DNA of 5,257 nt from an uncultured Actinomycetes bacterium (GTDB lineage: Bacteria > Actinomycetota > Actinomycetes > Nanopelagicales > Nanopelagicaceae). Shown piece by piece: positions 1 through 5,257 of the stretch. Each line of letters begins with the position of its first letter. Within the stretch, counting starts at the first letter, position 1. The DNA is taken from positions 1-5,257 of the forward strand of contig CAIZHC010000055.1 in the NCBI GenBank assembly GCA_903932705.1, read 5' to 3'. The translations under genes and the position numbers were made by a program. The notes under the pieces are model-generated. The model was not told the origin of the DNA and searched no databases. It worked only from the letters and a program-made list of their open reading frames with translations.

Positions 1-1687
1 AGACCAAGGTCAAGAGAAGACATCGGATGTGTGCCCCATCAACGTCAGCATCTGACATCAAAATAACGCGGCCATACCTTGCATCATCCAAGGAGAAAGA
101 AGCACCTGAACCGGCTCCAATTACCTGAATGATGGAGGCACATTCATTGTTCTCCAGCATCTGAGAGAGAGATGCCTTCTGTACATTCAAGATTTTTCCG
201 CGGATAGGCAAGATTGCTTGGAACTCAGAGTTTCGTGCCGCTTTAGTAGTTCCTAAGGCAGAGTCTCCCTCAACGATGAAGAGCTCGGTGCGTCCTGTGT
301 CATCAGAGCGACAGTCAGAGAGCTTGGTAGGAAGTGAGCTATTTTCAAGGGCGCTCTTGCGGCGCTGCAAGTCCTTATGCGCACGTGCGGAGATTCGAGT
401 ACGTGAAGCCGCTGCCACTTTCTCCAAGATGAGGCGAGCGGTTGCCTTATCAATGCGCTTGCTCGAATTGAAAAAGTTCTTCAACTCATCGCTCACAACG
501 TTGGCAACAATCTTAGTAGCGGCCGCAGTTCCCAATACTTCCTTGGTCTGTCCTTCAAATTGTGGTTCTGACATGCGAACTGTGACTACGGCGGTCAGAC
601 CTTCAAGGACGTCATCTTTGATGACATCAATCTCATTGTTCTTCAATACTTTGGCGCCACGAAGTGCATCGTTAAATGCCTTAGTAATTGCTCGTTCAAA
701 TCCTTGGGTGTGAGTTCCACCCTTTGGTGTTGAAATGATATTTACAAATGAGGACATCGTTGTATCAAAAGCATTTCCCCACTGCATTGCGATATCTACA
801 CCCATGGTGCGATTTACCTCAGTGGGCATCATGTGCCCTTTGTCATCGAGTACAGGCACTGTCTCGGTGTACTCACCACTACCCGTTAAACGAATAACTT
901 CACCGACAGGTTCATCTGGACGCAAGAAGTTACAGAACTCTGAAATTCCACCTTTATGCAAGAAGGTTTCTGAGGTCTTGCTCTTCGCGCGATTATCATT
1001 AACGATCAGCTGCAAACCTGGTACGAGATACGAGGTTTGGCGAGCGCGAGCGTAAATATCTTCAATTGCCAGCTCAGCTTCCTTGAGGAAGATCTGCTTG
1101 TCAGCCCACCATTTAACGCGGGTACCAGTGACCTTGGCAGCAACTTTGCCGATTACACGCAACCCAGACTTCTCTTCAAAAGTCGCCTTTGGTCCATCGC
1201 CATCAAAAATTCCAGCCGTACCGCGCTGGAATGACATCCAGTAAATCTTTCCATCGCGATCAACCTCAACATCAAGACGCGAGGCGAGCGCATTTACAAC
1301 TGAAGCTCCAACTCCGTGCAGTCCACCAGATGCTGCGTAGGACCCTCCACCAAATTTTCCACCAGCGTGGAGTTTGGTCATAACAACTTCCACACCTGTT
1401 AGGCCGGTCTTGGGCTCCTTATCCACTGGAATTCCACGACCATTGTCATGAACTTCCACTGAACCATCAGCCTCTAAATTAATTTCAATTTTGGTGCAAT
1501 GACCTGCAAGGGCTTCATCTACGGAGTTATCGATAATCTCCCAGAGGCAATGCATGAGGCCGCGAGAATCAGTTGTACCGATATACATACCGGGACGCTT
1601 ACGTACTGCATCGAGGCCTTCGAGGACTGCAAGGTCTTTAGCGGTATAACCGTTTGCAGTTGTTGCGCTTTTATCATCGGTGGCCAT
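1..1687 (-). CDS. parE: DNA topoisomerase IV (type IIA) subunit B, ParE-type, 3' end outside window
   Basis: ATPase subunit of a type IIA topoisomerase that, with ParC, decatenates and relaxes chromosomes in the cytoplasm. Reading from the ATG at 1687, 562 residues are visible with no stop. The GHKL ATPase domain comes first: the EIIDN helix with the Mg-binding Asn at about 54, DNGRGIP at 81-87, HAGGKFGGGSY at 107-117 and GGLHGVG at 121-127. The transducer domain has QTKEVLG at 380-386. The TOPRIM domain has EGDSALG at 473-479 and DADVDGAHI at 546-554. The downstream part of TOPRIM and the C-terminus (roughly 130 residues in relatives) lie beyond the edge. EGDSALG followed by LPIRGKILNVQKAS matches what I recall of actinobacterial ParE/GyrB2 beside the principal sigma-factor gene, so I prefer ParE over the oriC-linked GyrB. 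An in-frame ATG at 1714 would add nine residues (MIRPITLRL). Neither start has a clear Shine-Dalgarno. I chose 1687 because the protein then begins like its relatives. Confidence 0.95.
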   Translation of the reverse strand, partial: MATDDKSATTANGYTAKDLAVLEGLDAVRKRPGMYIGTTDSRGLMHCLWEIIDNSVDEALAGHCTKIEINLEADGSVEVHDNGRGIPVDKEPKTGLTGVEVVMTKLHAGGKFGGGSYAASGGLHGVGASVVNALASRLDVEVDRDGKIYWMSFQRGTAGIFDGDGPKATFEEKSGLRVIGKVAAKVTGTRVKWWADKQIFLKEAELAIEDIYARARQTSYLVPGLQLIVNDNRAKSKTSETFLHKGGISEFCNFLRPDEPVGEVIRLTGSGEYTETVPVLDDKGHMMPTEVNRTMGVDIAMQWGNAFDTTMSSFVNIISTPKGGTHTQGFERAITKAFNDALRGAKVLKNNEIDVIKDDVLEGLTAVVTVRMSEPQFEGQTKEVLGTAAATKIVANVVSDELKNFFNSSKRIDKATARLILEKVAAASRTRISARAHKDLQRRKSALENSSLPTKLSDCRSDDTGRTELFIVEGDSALGTTKAARNSEFQAILPIRGKILNVQKASLSQMLENNECASIIQVIGAGSGASFSLDDARYGRVILMSDADVDGAHIRCLLLTLV

Positions 1688-1789
1688 GAGGCGCAAGGTT
1701 ATCGGGCGGATCATCTAGAAATCGCTCATTGAGAGAGAAAATGCCCAGTTTTTTCTGTGAATTCAGATAAATCATTGTTTTAACGCGCG

Positions 1790-1817
1790 GGGAATAAACC
1801 AACCATGCTTTACTGTT
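1790..1817 (+). promoter_or_regulatory. Possible SigR/SigH-type (ECF) promoter for the zinc-ribbon gene
   Basis: GGGAAT (1790-1795), 19 bases, then GTT (1815-1817). Known targets of the actinobacterial thiol-oxidative-stress sigma factors (SigR in Streptomyces, SigH in Mycobacterium) show GGGAAT or GGAAC about 18-19 bases before GTT. The transcript would start near 1825, some 55 bases before the ATG. This is a pattern match only, and no sigma or anti-sigma gene is in the window. Confidence 0.3.
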
Positions 1818-1867
1818 CCACTACCGTAAGAAGAAGTTAGATAAAGGTAAGCCAGTAGAACCACTAG

Positions 1868-1875
1868 AAAAGGAG
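1868..1875 (+). promoter_or_regulatory. Strong ribosome binding site of the 73-residue protein gene
   Basis: AAAAGGAG ends six bases before the ATG at 1882, close to ideal for the anti-Shine-Dalgarno sequence. It fixes the start codon of this small gene, and contrasts with parE opposite, which has no visible ribosome binding site. Confidence 0.85.
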
Positions 1876-1881
1876 CAGTCG

Positions 1882-2103
1882 ATGACCGAACAAATGATCC
1901 TCGAACCTACCCCTCTTAATGCAGTCGATCGCTGCGATCGTTGCGGTGCTCAGGCTTATGTTCGCGCCACACTGCTTAATGGTGGAGAGTTACTCTTCTG
2001 TGGTCACCATGCCAAGGAGTATTCAGCAGGTCTCAAGCCTCTCGTCGCAAAGATTCAAGACGAGACAGCTAAGTTAATCGAGACTCCTGCAATCGCTGAG
2101 TAA
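1882..2103 (+). CDS. Small zinc-ribbon-like protein, DUF7455 type
   Basis: A 73-residue soluble protein with no signal peptide or membrane segment. Its core is CDRCGAQAYVR starting at Cys18, then about eighteen residues later FCGHH (Cys40, His42, His43). Cys18, Cys21, Cys40 and a His could bind one zinc ion; this is inferred from spacing. The C-terminal third is a likely helix (KPLVAKIQDETAKLIE). I recognise the pattern as the actinobacterial DUF7455 family, usually found near the principal sigma-factor gene and parE as here. To my knowledge the molecular function is not established; a nucleic-acid or RNA-polymerase-associated role is a guess from the zinc-ribbon look and the location. The ATG is supported by a strong ribosome binding site. 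It is divergent from parE and convergent with the TetR gene, so it is probably monocistronic. Confidence 0.88.
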   Translation: MTEQMILEPTPLNAVDRCDRCGAQAYVRATLLNGGELLFCGHHAKEYSAGLKPLVAKIQDETAKLIETPAIAE

Positions 2104-2118
2104 GAGCGATTAACGCTC
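2104..2118. terminator. Short hairpin between convergent genes, possible weak bidirectional terminator
   Basis: GAGCG-ATTAA-CGCTC is a perfect 5-bp stem with a 5-base loop, starting directly after the TAA of the plus-strand gene and lying just past the TAA of the convergent TetR gene. CTGAG (2096-2100), CTCAG (2116-2120) and CTGAG (2131-2135) could form competing stems. No T-run follows on either strand, so intrinsic termination would be weak; it may instead protect 3' ends or help Rho-type termination. Confidence 0.4.
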
Positions 2119-2122
2119 AGTA

Positions 2123-2770
2123 TTAGTTAGCTGAGCCTGCAGGGAAGAAGACATTCTTGAGGATTAATGAGACGGCATAAAGCCAATTTTCTTGATCCAT
2201 ATGATTTACAGTGAAATCATCCACGCTGCGACCCAAGGTATATGCCTGGAACATGACGGCCGCTGTCCGCGGATTTAGTTGTGGGTTTCCGAGGCCACGA
2301 GCCTGCAAGTCGCGATAAAGATCGGCAATAGTTTCAGTGAGGCGCTCCTGCTCATTTCCTAGAACAGAAGCCATCCGTGGGTTGTGCATCACCTTTGAAA
2401 TCGCGGTCAGGCGCTCAATGCGGGAATCCGAGAGCTCTGGAGCTTGGAAACTCTTTGATACTTCGGTCAAGCGTGCAATCAGTTCATCGCGGGTATCAAC
2501 GGTGCTGAAGAGCGCTGAGAGCACTTCAATAGACTTGTTGACATAACCGGAGAAACGACGCACTTGAGCTAGCTCTAGGAGCTCAGCGAAGTCTTGAAAG
2601 TGGTGGTAGAGAGAACCTCGGGAGATCCCAGAAATCTCGAGAACCTTCTCGCTTGTAATCTCATCCAAAGTGAGTGAATCTAGGAGAACAACAACAGTCC
2701 TAATCAGCTCTTCTTTTGTCGGGTGAATCCCGTTGCGTGCTTCGCGTGCTTGGGCTGCTACTGAAGACAT
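2123..2770 (-). CDS. TetR/AcrR-family transcriptional regulator
   Basis: A 215-residue one-component repressor-type protein, the usual length for the family. The N-terminal DNA-binding domain spans about residues 18-65. The helix-turn-helix runs from LDEITSEKVLEISGIS into RGSLYHHFQDF (about 35-61), with the typical G-S-L-Y-H-H-F recognition helix end. The remaining 150 residues are the helical ligand-binding and dimerisation domain, with no conserved motif that reveals the ligand. The ATG at 2770 is preferred because AGAAGGA (2784-2778) sits seven bases upstream. An in-frame TTG at 2848 would add 26 non-family residues and would start within a predicted operator. It converges on the zinc-ribbon gene. 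No efflux pump or enzyme gene adjoins it divergently, so its target is unknown. Two inverted repeats and a possible promoter upstream suggest autoregulation. Confidence 0.93.
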   Translation of the reverse strand: MSSVAAQAREARNGIHPTKEELIRTVVVLLDSLTLDEITSEKVLEISGISRGSLYHHFQDFAELLELAQVRRFSGYVNKSIEVLSALFSTVDTRDELIARLTEVSKSFQAPELSDSRIERLTAISKVMHNPRMASVLGNEQERLTETIADLYRDLQARGLGNPQLNPRTAAVMFQAYTLGRSVDDFTVNHMDQENWLYAVSLILKNVFFPAGSAN

Positions 2771-2793
2771 GAAGTAATCCTTCTCTAGATAGT

Positions 2794-2807
2794 CAGTTAC
2801 GTGACTG
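2794..2807. repeat. Imperfect 14-bp inverted repeat in the TetR-gene leader, possible operator
   Basis: CAGTTACGTGACTG is symmetric around ACGT apart from one mismatched pair (T opposite G). It lies 24-37 bases upstream of the regulator's ATG, just upstream of its ribosome binding site. TetR-family dimers bind inverted repeats of about this size, so it may be a secondary operator. The functional role is inferred. Confidence 0.4.
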
Positions 2808-2831
2808 GAGTGATCGTCGGGTCTGAGATTC

Positions 2832-2847
2832 TGAGCATCGATGCTCA
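2832..2847. promoter_or_regulatory. Perfect 16-bp palindrome, probable TetR-type operator
   Basis: TGAGCATCGATGCTCA is identical to its reverse complement over all 16 bases. It begins one to two bases downstream of the transcription start predicted from the promoter at 2856-2884, and 62 bases upstream of the regulator's ATG. A palindrome of this size at the start site of a TetR-family gene is the classical layout of an autoregulatory operator. Binding by this protein is inferred. Confidence 0.55.
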
Positions 2848-2855
2848 AGTTGCCG

Positions 2856-2884
2856 ACAGTAATGACCAGTCATGACCAATACAA
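2856..2884 (-). promoter_or_regulatory. Possible promoter of the TetR gene with direct repeat in the spacer
   Basis: On the minus strand, -35 TTGTAT (2884-2879), a 17-base spacer and -10 TACTGT (2861-2856) give ideal spacing, though each hexamer is only a moderate match (TTG and TAnnnT conserved). The spacer is filled exactly by TGGTCAT-GAC-TGGTCAT, two copies of a 7-mer offset by ten bases (plus strand ATGACCA at 2862-2868 and 2872-2878). Confidence 0.4.
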
Positions 2885-2964
2885 GTAATCTAGAGTGAAT
2901 TTTGGATTATTAGTTATAAATCTTTTAGAGAAACGGTTTTTCTGCTGCTTAACTCTCTACGCAC

Positions 2965-3150
2965 TCACTCTTTATTCTCTTTATGTGAGCCATCGCAGAA
3001 AGGTTTCTCTTGGGATTTTCCACATCCGCAGAGTTTGAAATCAGTTCTGCTCTCGATGATGTTGCCATCTGCATCCACAAAATCTGCGGTTCCAGTAAAT
3101 CTCATGGAACCGCTCTTTGGATTGCGATAGATCTTTGGGTTCTCGCTCAC
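2965..3150 (-). CDS. CDGSH-type iron-sulfur protein
   Basis: A 61-residue protein ending in a complete CDGSH motif: Cys41-G-Cys43, Ser46, Pro50, Cys52-D-G-S-His56. In the family these three Cys and one His bind a redox-active, labile [2Fe-2S] cluster, with roles proposed in electron transfer and in iron or redox sensing. The N-terminal half, including FVDADGNIIESR, is the usual beta-rich lead-in of single-motif bacterial forms. There is no membrane anchor, unlike mitochondrial mitoNEET, so it should be cytoplasmic. The start is GTG at 3150, with a weak AGGTAGAG ribosome binding site upstream. It begins 18 bases after the rpoD stop codon, with no terminator between, so it is probably co-transcribed with rpoD. 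Its specific function is unknown. Confidence 0.93.
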   Translation of the reverse strand: MSENPKIYRNPKSGSMRFTGTADFVDADGNIIESRTDFKLCGCGKSQEKPFCDGSHKENKE

Positions 3151-3168
3151 GAAATCTCTACCTAAAAA

Positions 3169-4683
3169 TTAATCGAGATAGTCGCGAAGAACTTGGGAGC
3201 GAGATGGGTGACGCAACTTCGACATTGTCTTGGATTCGATCTGGCGGATGCGCTCGCGCGTAACGCCATAAACCTTTCCAATTTCATCCAGTGTCTTTGG
3301 TTGTCCATCTGTTAATCCAAAACGCATTGCAACTACACCAGCTTCTCTCTCAGAAAGAGTGTCAAGCACTGAGTGAAGTTGTTCTTGAAGCAAGGTAAAT
3401 GAGACTGCATCTGCAGGAACAATCGCCTCAGAGTCTTCAATTAAATCACCAAACTCTGAATCTCCCTCTTCTCCAAGTGGAGTGTGAAGTGAGATTGGTT
3501 CGCGACCGTATTTCTGAACTTCAACAACCTTTTCAGGTGTCATATCAAGTTCTTTTGCAAGCTCTTCTGGGGTTGGTTCGCGACCTAAATCTTGAAGCAT
3601 CTGGCGCTGTACACGTGCCAACTTATTGATGACTTCAACCATGTGAACCGGAATACGAATTGTGCGCGCTTGATCAGCCATCGCACGAGTGATCGCCTGA
3701 CGAATCCACCAGGTTGCATAAGTCGAGAACTTGTAACCCTTGGTGTAATCGAACTTCTCTACAGCTCGAATCAAGCCCAAGTTACCCTCTTGAATAAGAT
3801 CCAAGAAGAGCATTCCACGACCGGTGTAACGCTTTGCCAGGGAGACAACGAGACGAAGGTTCGCCTCTAACAAGTGATTCTTAGCGCGGCGGCCTTGTAA
3901 TACAAGCTGTTCGTACTCACGCTTGAGCTTCTTATCAATCTTCTTATCGTGAGCTAACTTCTCTTCGGCGAAGAGACCAGCTTCAACTTGAAGTGAAAGT
4001 TCTACTTCCATCTCCGCGTTCAAAAGTGGAACACGACCGATTAGCTTGAGGTAATCCTTAACCGGGTCAGCAGTTGCACCAGCAGTTAAAACTGTTTGTG
4101 CCGGCGCATCATCTTCTTCAGAATCTTTAATGGTGAATGCATTCTCTTCGTTCTGAGATTCTTCAGCAACGTTTACAACGCGGATCTCTGCCTTCTCTTC
4201 TTCTTCGGCAACGATCTCTTTTACTTCTTCAACCAGAGTGTCGAGATCTTCTAATTCAATCTCTTCAAGTTCTACTTCTTCTCCATCAATCTTTGTGACT
4301 AGTGGAGCAACGGTTTTAACGGCATCAGCCTTAGGAGGATTCTTTGCGGCCTCTTCAGCTGCTTTACGCGCTTCTAATTCTGCTTTAGTTGGAAAGCGAT
4401 GAGCTGCTTTACGTTCTGCCTTGGCACGTTCTTCAGCTTCGCGAGCAACTTTGAGTGCTTCGAGTTCAGCTTTGGTAGGAAAACGGTGTGGACCTGCTGC
4501 TGCCTTCTTTGCAACTGCCTTCTTTGCAACTACTTTCTTTGCTGGGGCTTTCTTCGCAACTACTTTTTTCTCAGCAACTTTCTTCGCTGGGGCTTTCTTG
4601 GCTGCTACCTTTTTAACGGCGCGGCTCGGTGCTGCAGTGCTACTTGCTTGGTCGCCTTTTTTGGGCGCACGAATTACAGCCAC
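3169..4683 (-). CDS. rpoD: Principal RNA polymerase sigma factor (RpoD/SigA/HrdB)
   Basis: Group 1 sigma-70 factor of 504 residues, which directs core RNA polymerase to housekeeping promoters. The N-terminus is a basic Lys/Ala-rich arm (24-63), then [11 protein letters not shown] twice (66-76, 95-105), then an acidic Glu/Asp stretch (about 134-193). Region 1.2 is at 205-240 ([16 protein letters not shown]). Region 2 is at 270-340, including [39 protein letters not shown] and [13 protein letters not shown] for -10 recognition and melting. Region 3 is at about 344-425. Region 4 is at about 433-500, with the -35-binding helix-turn-helix [11 protein letters not shown] and the end [15 protein letters not shown] typical of actinobacterial SigA/HrdB. 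The GTG start at 4683 is supported by AAAGGA six bases upstream. The likely partner downstream is the CDGSH gene; metX lies upstream on the same strand, 118 bases away. Confidence 0.98.
   Translation of the reverse strand: MAVIRAPKKGDQASSTAAPSRAVKKVAAKKAPAKKVAEKKVVAKKAPAKKVVAKKAVAKKAAAGPHRFPTKAELEALKVAREAEERAKAERKAAHRFPTKAELEARKAAEEAAKNPPKADAVKTVAPLVTKIDGEEVELEEIELEDLDTLVEEVKEIVAEEEEKAEIRVVNVAEESQNEENAFTIKDSEEDDAPAQTVLTAGATADPVKDYLKLIGRVPLLNAEMEVELSLQVEAGLFAEEKLAHDKKIDKKLKREYEQLVLQGRRAKNHLLEANLRLVVSLAKRYTGRGMLFLDLIQEGNLGLIRAVEKFDYTKGYKFSTYATWWIRQAITRAMADQARTIRIPVHMVEVINKLARVQRQMLQDLGREPTPEELAKELDMTPEKVVEVQKYGREPISLHTPLGEEGDSEFGDLIEDSEAIVPADAVSFTLLQEQLHSVLDTLSEREAGVVAMRFGLTDGQPKTLDEIGKVYGVTRERIRQIESKTMSKLRHPSRSQVLRDYLD
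4369..4488 (-). repeat. Two coding copies of [11 protein letters not shown] within rpoD
   Basis: The 11-residue peptide is encoded at 4488-4456 and again at 4401-4369, 29 codons apart. The peptides are identical, yet seven of the eleven codons differ, all synonymously (His, Arg, Pro, Thr, Ala, Leu, Ala). This suggests the duplication is old and the peptide sequence is conserved by selection. Confidence 0.9.
4495..4614 (-). repeat. Tandem 5-residue KKxxA repeat in the RpoD N-terminal arm
   Basis: Residues 24-63 of RpoD read as eight consecutive five-residue units of KKxxA form ([40 protein letters not shown]), or 120 bp of 15-bp units; the fourth and fifth residues vary, and only unit 3 ends in Glu. 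The composition resembles histone H1-like and HupB tails. It is likely disordered and able to bind DNA or RNA non-specifically (inferred). Confidence 0.9.
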
Positions 4684-4740
4684 GGAGCATCCTTTGGTTT
4701 ACCTGGCCTAACTTTACTGACCAGTGGAATCGATACCCAT

Positions 4741-4769
4741 ATTATAATTTGTCCACAGCCCTAAATGCA
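4741..4769 (-). promoter_or_regulatory. Promoter of rpoD with perfect TATAAT -10
   Basis: The minus strand carries TATAAT (4746-4741), a perfect housekeeping -10. Seventeen bases upstream is TGCATT (4769-4764), a poor -35. Transcription would start near 4734 and give a leader of about 50 bases before the GTG. The gene would thus be read by its own product. Confidence 0.65.
4749..4757 (+). promoter_or_regulatory. DnaA box (TTGTCCACA) in the rpoD promoter
   Basis: TTGTCCACA is an exact match to the DnaA box consensus of Streptomyces and mycobacteria. It lies two bases upstream of the rpoD -10, between -10 and -35, where bound DnaA would compete with RNA polymerase. There is one perfect copy here and no cluster, so this is not an origin. 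The DnaA interaction is inferred from sequence only. Confidence 0.5.
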
Positions 4770-4799
4770 CATTCAAATGTAGGTGGCGCTTGAAAATGC
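4767..4799 (-). terminator. Imperfect stem-loop after metX, possible terminator
   Basis: Just past the metX stop, GCATTTTCAA and TTGAATGTGC can pair over ten positions with one mismatch and one G-U wobble, around a 13-base loop. No T-run follows, so it is at best a weak intrinsic terminator. It overlaps the -35 region of the rpoD promoter. Confidence 0.3.
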
Positions 4800-4801
4800 C
4801 C

Positions 4802-5257
4802 CTAATTATTAGGCTCAAGTGCCTTTCGGAGCAGTTCTCCCATAGTTTCCACCTCGATCAAGAAGCCATCATGGCCAAAAGGTGAGGAAATGACCTCTAG
4901 GGGTCGAGCGGTAGGGGTTAACTCGACAATCTCCTCCTGTAACCGAGGAGGGAAGAGGCGATCGGTATCAATGGAGACCACGGATACTGGGACTTTAATT
5001 CCTGCAAGCGCAGCCGCTACTCCCCCACGTCCTCGTCCAACATCGTGAGAGTTCATAGCTTCGGTCAGAACAATGTAGGTGTTGGCATCAAATCGCTTCG
5101 ACAATTTAACGGCCTGATGGTCCAGATATGACTCGACCGCATAACGTCCTGTTTCATCGCCTTGGAGCTCGCGGCCAAAGCGGACATCCATCTCAGACTC
5201 AGTTCGGTAGGTCAGGTGAGCTATCCGTCTAGCTATTCCCATACCTTCAGTGGGGCC
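4802..5257 (-). CDS. metX: Homoserine O-acetyltransferase, C-terminal part (5' end outside window)
   Basis: C-terminal 151 codons of MetX, the alpha/beta-hydrolase-fold enzyme that moves acetyl from acetyl-CoA to L-homoserine as the first committed step of methionine synthesis. Visible family blocks are ARRIAHLTYR, RFGRELQ, GRYAVESYLDHQ, VLTEAMNSHDVGRGRGG, SIDTDRLFPP and SSPFGHDGFLIE. By family knowledge, the second Asp of DTDR (about 4961-4963) and the His of GHD (about 4871-4873) complete the catalytic triad, and the Ser lies in the missing N-terminal part (roughly 220 residues). An internal ATG at 5242 is not the true start, because conserved sequence (GPTEG) continues in frame to the edge. 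The frame is intact and ends at TAG 4802-4804. A homoserine O-succinyltransferase activity in this family cannot be excluded from the fragment. Confidence 0.95.
   Translation of the reverse strand, partial: GPTEGMGIARRIAHLTYRTESEMDVRFGRELQGDETGRYAVESYLDHQAVKLSKRFDANTYIVLTEAMNSHDVGRGRGGVAAALAGIKVPVSVVSIDTDRLFPPRLQEEIVELTPTARPLEVISSPFGHDGFLIEVETMGELLRKALEPNN

Larger units (their letters stand above)
1688..1881. other. Divergent intergenic region between parE and the DUF7455 gene
   Basis: This spacer must hold start signals for both divergent genes. On the minus strand no convincing -10/-35 pair for parE is visible. A four-codon frame (ATG at 1729, M-S-D-F, TAG at 1717-1715) abuts the alternative parE ATG at 1714 and lacks a ribosome binding site, so it is probably fortuitous. 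On the plus strand there is a possible ECF-type promoter (1790-1817), a weak TAGATA element at 1838-1843 without a good -35 partner, and a strong ribosome binding site at 1868-1875. No RNA gene or mobile-element remnant is seen. Confidence 0.6.

Noticed and set aside
1418..1430. TTATCCACT, near match to a DnaA box
   Set aside because: One mismatch, and it lies inside the conserved parE coding sequence, so it is expected by chance.
276..1732. Several plus-strand open frames of 60-145 codons across this stretch
   Set aside because: They lie antisense to the continuous parE frame, which carries all ATPase and TOPRIM motifs; the antisense products have no recognisable motif or ribosome binding site.
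2771..2848. Longer TetR protein starting at TTG 2848
   Set aside because: The added 26 residues do not resemble the family, TTG has no ribosome binding site, and the ATG at 2770 has AGAAGGA at ideal spacing.
2935..2960. AGAAA/TTTCT-type weak hairpin after the CDGSH gene as terminator
   Set aside because: The stem is only A/T-rich with a single G-C pair and no T-run in the needed direction; not strong enough to annotate.
3016..3024. TTTTCCACA, near match to a DnaA box
   Set aside because: One mismatch, and it lies inside the CDGSH coding sequence with no cluster around it; no origin is supported.
4399..4764. Plus-strand frames encoding Cys/Phe- or Ala/Phe-rich proteins that look membrane-like
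   Set aside because: They are the antisense reading of the Lys/Ala repeat of rpoD; the hydrophobic look comes from complementing AAG/GCN codons.
1..5257. Mobile elements, CRISPR, tRNA/rRNA genes, defence or toxin systems
   Set aside because: No spaced repeats, terminal inverted repeats, transposase or integrase motifs, or RNA-gene sequence were recognised; nearly all bases are in housekeeping genes.

Overview
The window looks like an ordinary chromosomal housekeeping segment from an actinobacterium (Actinomycetota). The evidence is the actinobacterial form of the principal sigma factor (SigA/HrdB type with a Lys/Ala-rich N-terminal arm), a ParE-type topoisomerase subunit closely resembling the Streptomyces one, a small DUF7455-type zinc-ribbon-like protein beside it, and an actinobacterial homoserine O-acetyltransferase. 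Base composition by eye is only moderately GC, with many AT-ending codons and very short intergenic gaps. This suggests a low-GC, streamlined lineage such as the freshwater Nanopelagicales/acI group. That placement is an inference.

Layout: parE (minus strand) runs off the left edge and is truncated inside its TOPRIM domain. A gap of about 190 bp separates it from a divergent small gene (plus, 1882-2103) encoding a 73-residue CxxC/CGHH protein. That gene converges on a TetR-family regulator (minus, 2123-2770), with a short hairpin between the two. Upstream of the regulator lie a possible promoter whose 17-bp spacer is filled by a 7-bp direct repeat, a perfect 16-bp palindrome at the predicted transcription start, and a second 14-bp inverted repeat. 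Next on the minus strand come a 61-residue CDGSH iron-sulfur protein (2965-3150) and, 18 bp upstream of it, the principal sigma factor rpoD/sigA (3169-4683), probably one transcript. rpoD has a perfect TATAAT -10 element with an actinobacterial DnaA box two bases upstream of it. The right edge holds the C-terminal 151 codons of metX (minus).

Working together: the genes cover chromosome decatenation (ParE), global transcription (RpoD), methionine biosynthesis (MetX), an iron-sulfur protein tied to the sigma-factor transcript, and a local repressor of unknown target. No mobile element, RNA gene, CRISPR array or defence system was seen. No wholly new system is visible. The most interesting signals are regulatory: the DnaA box in the rpoD promoter, the operator layout in front of the TetR gene, a possible SigR/SigH-type promoter in front of the zinc-ribbon gene, and a repeat-built N-terminal arm in RpoD.
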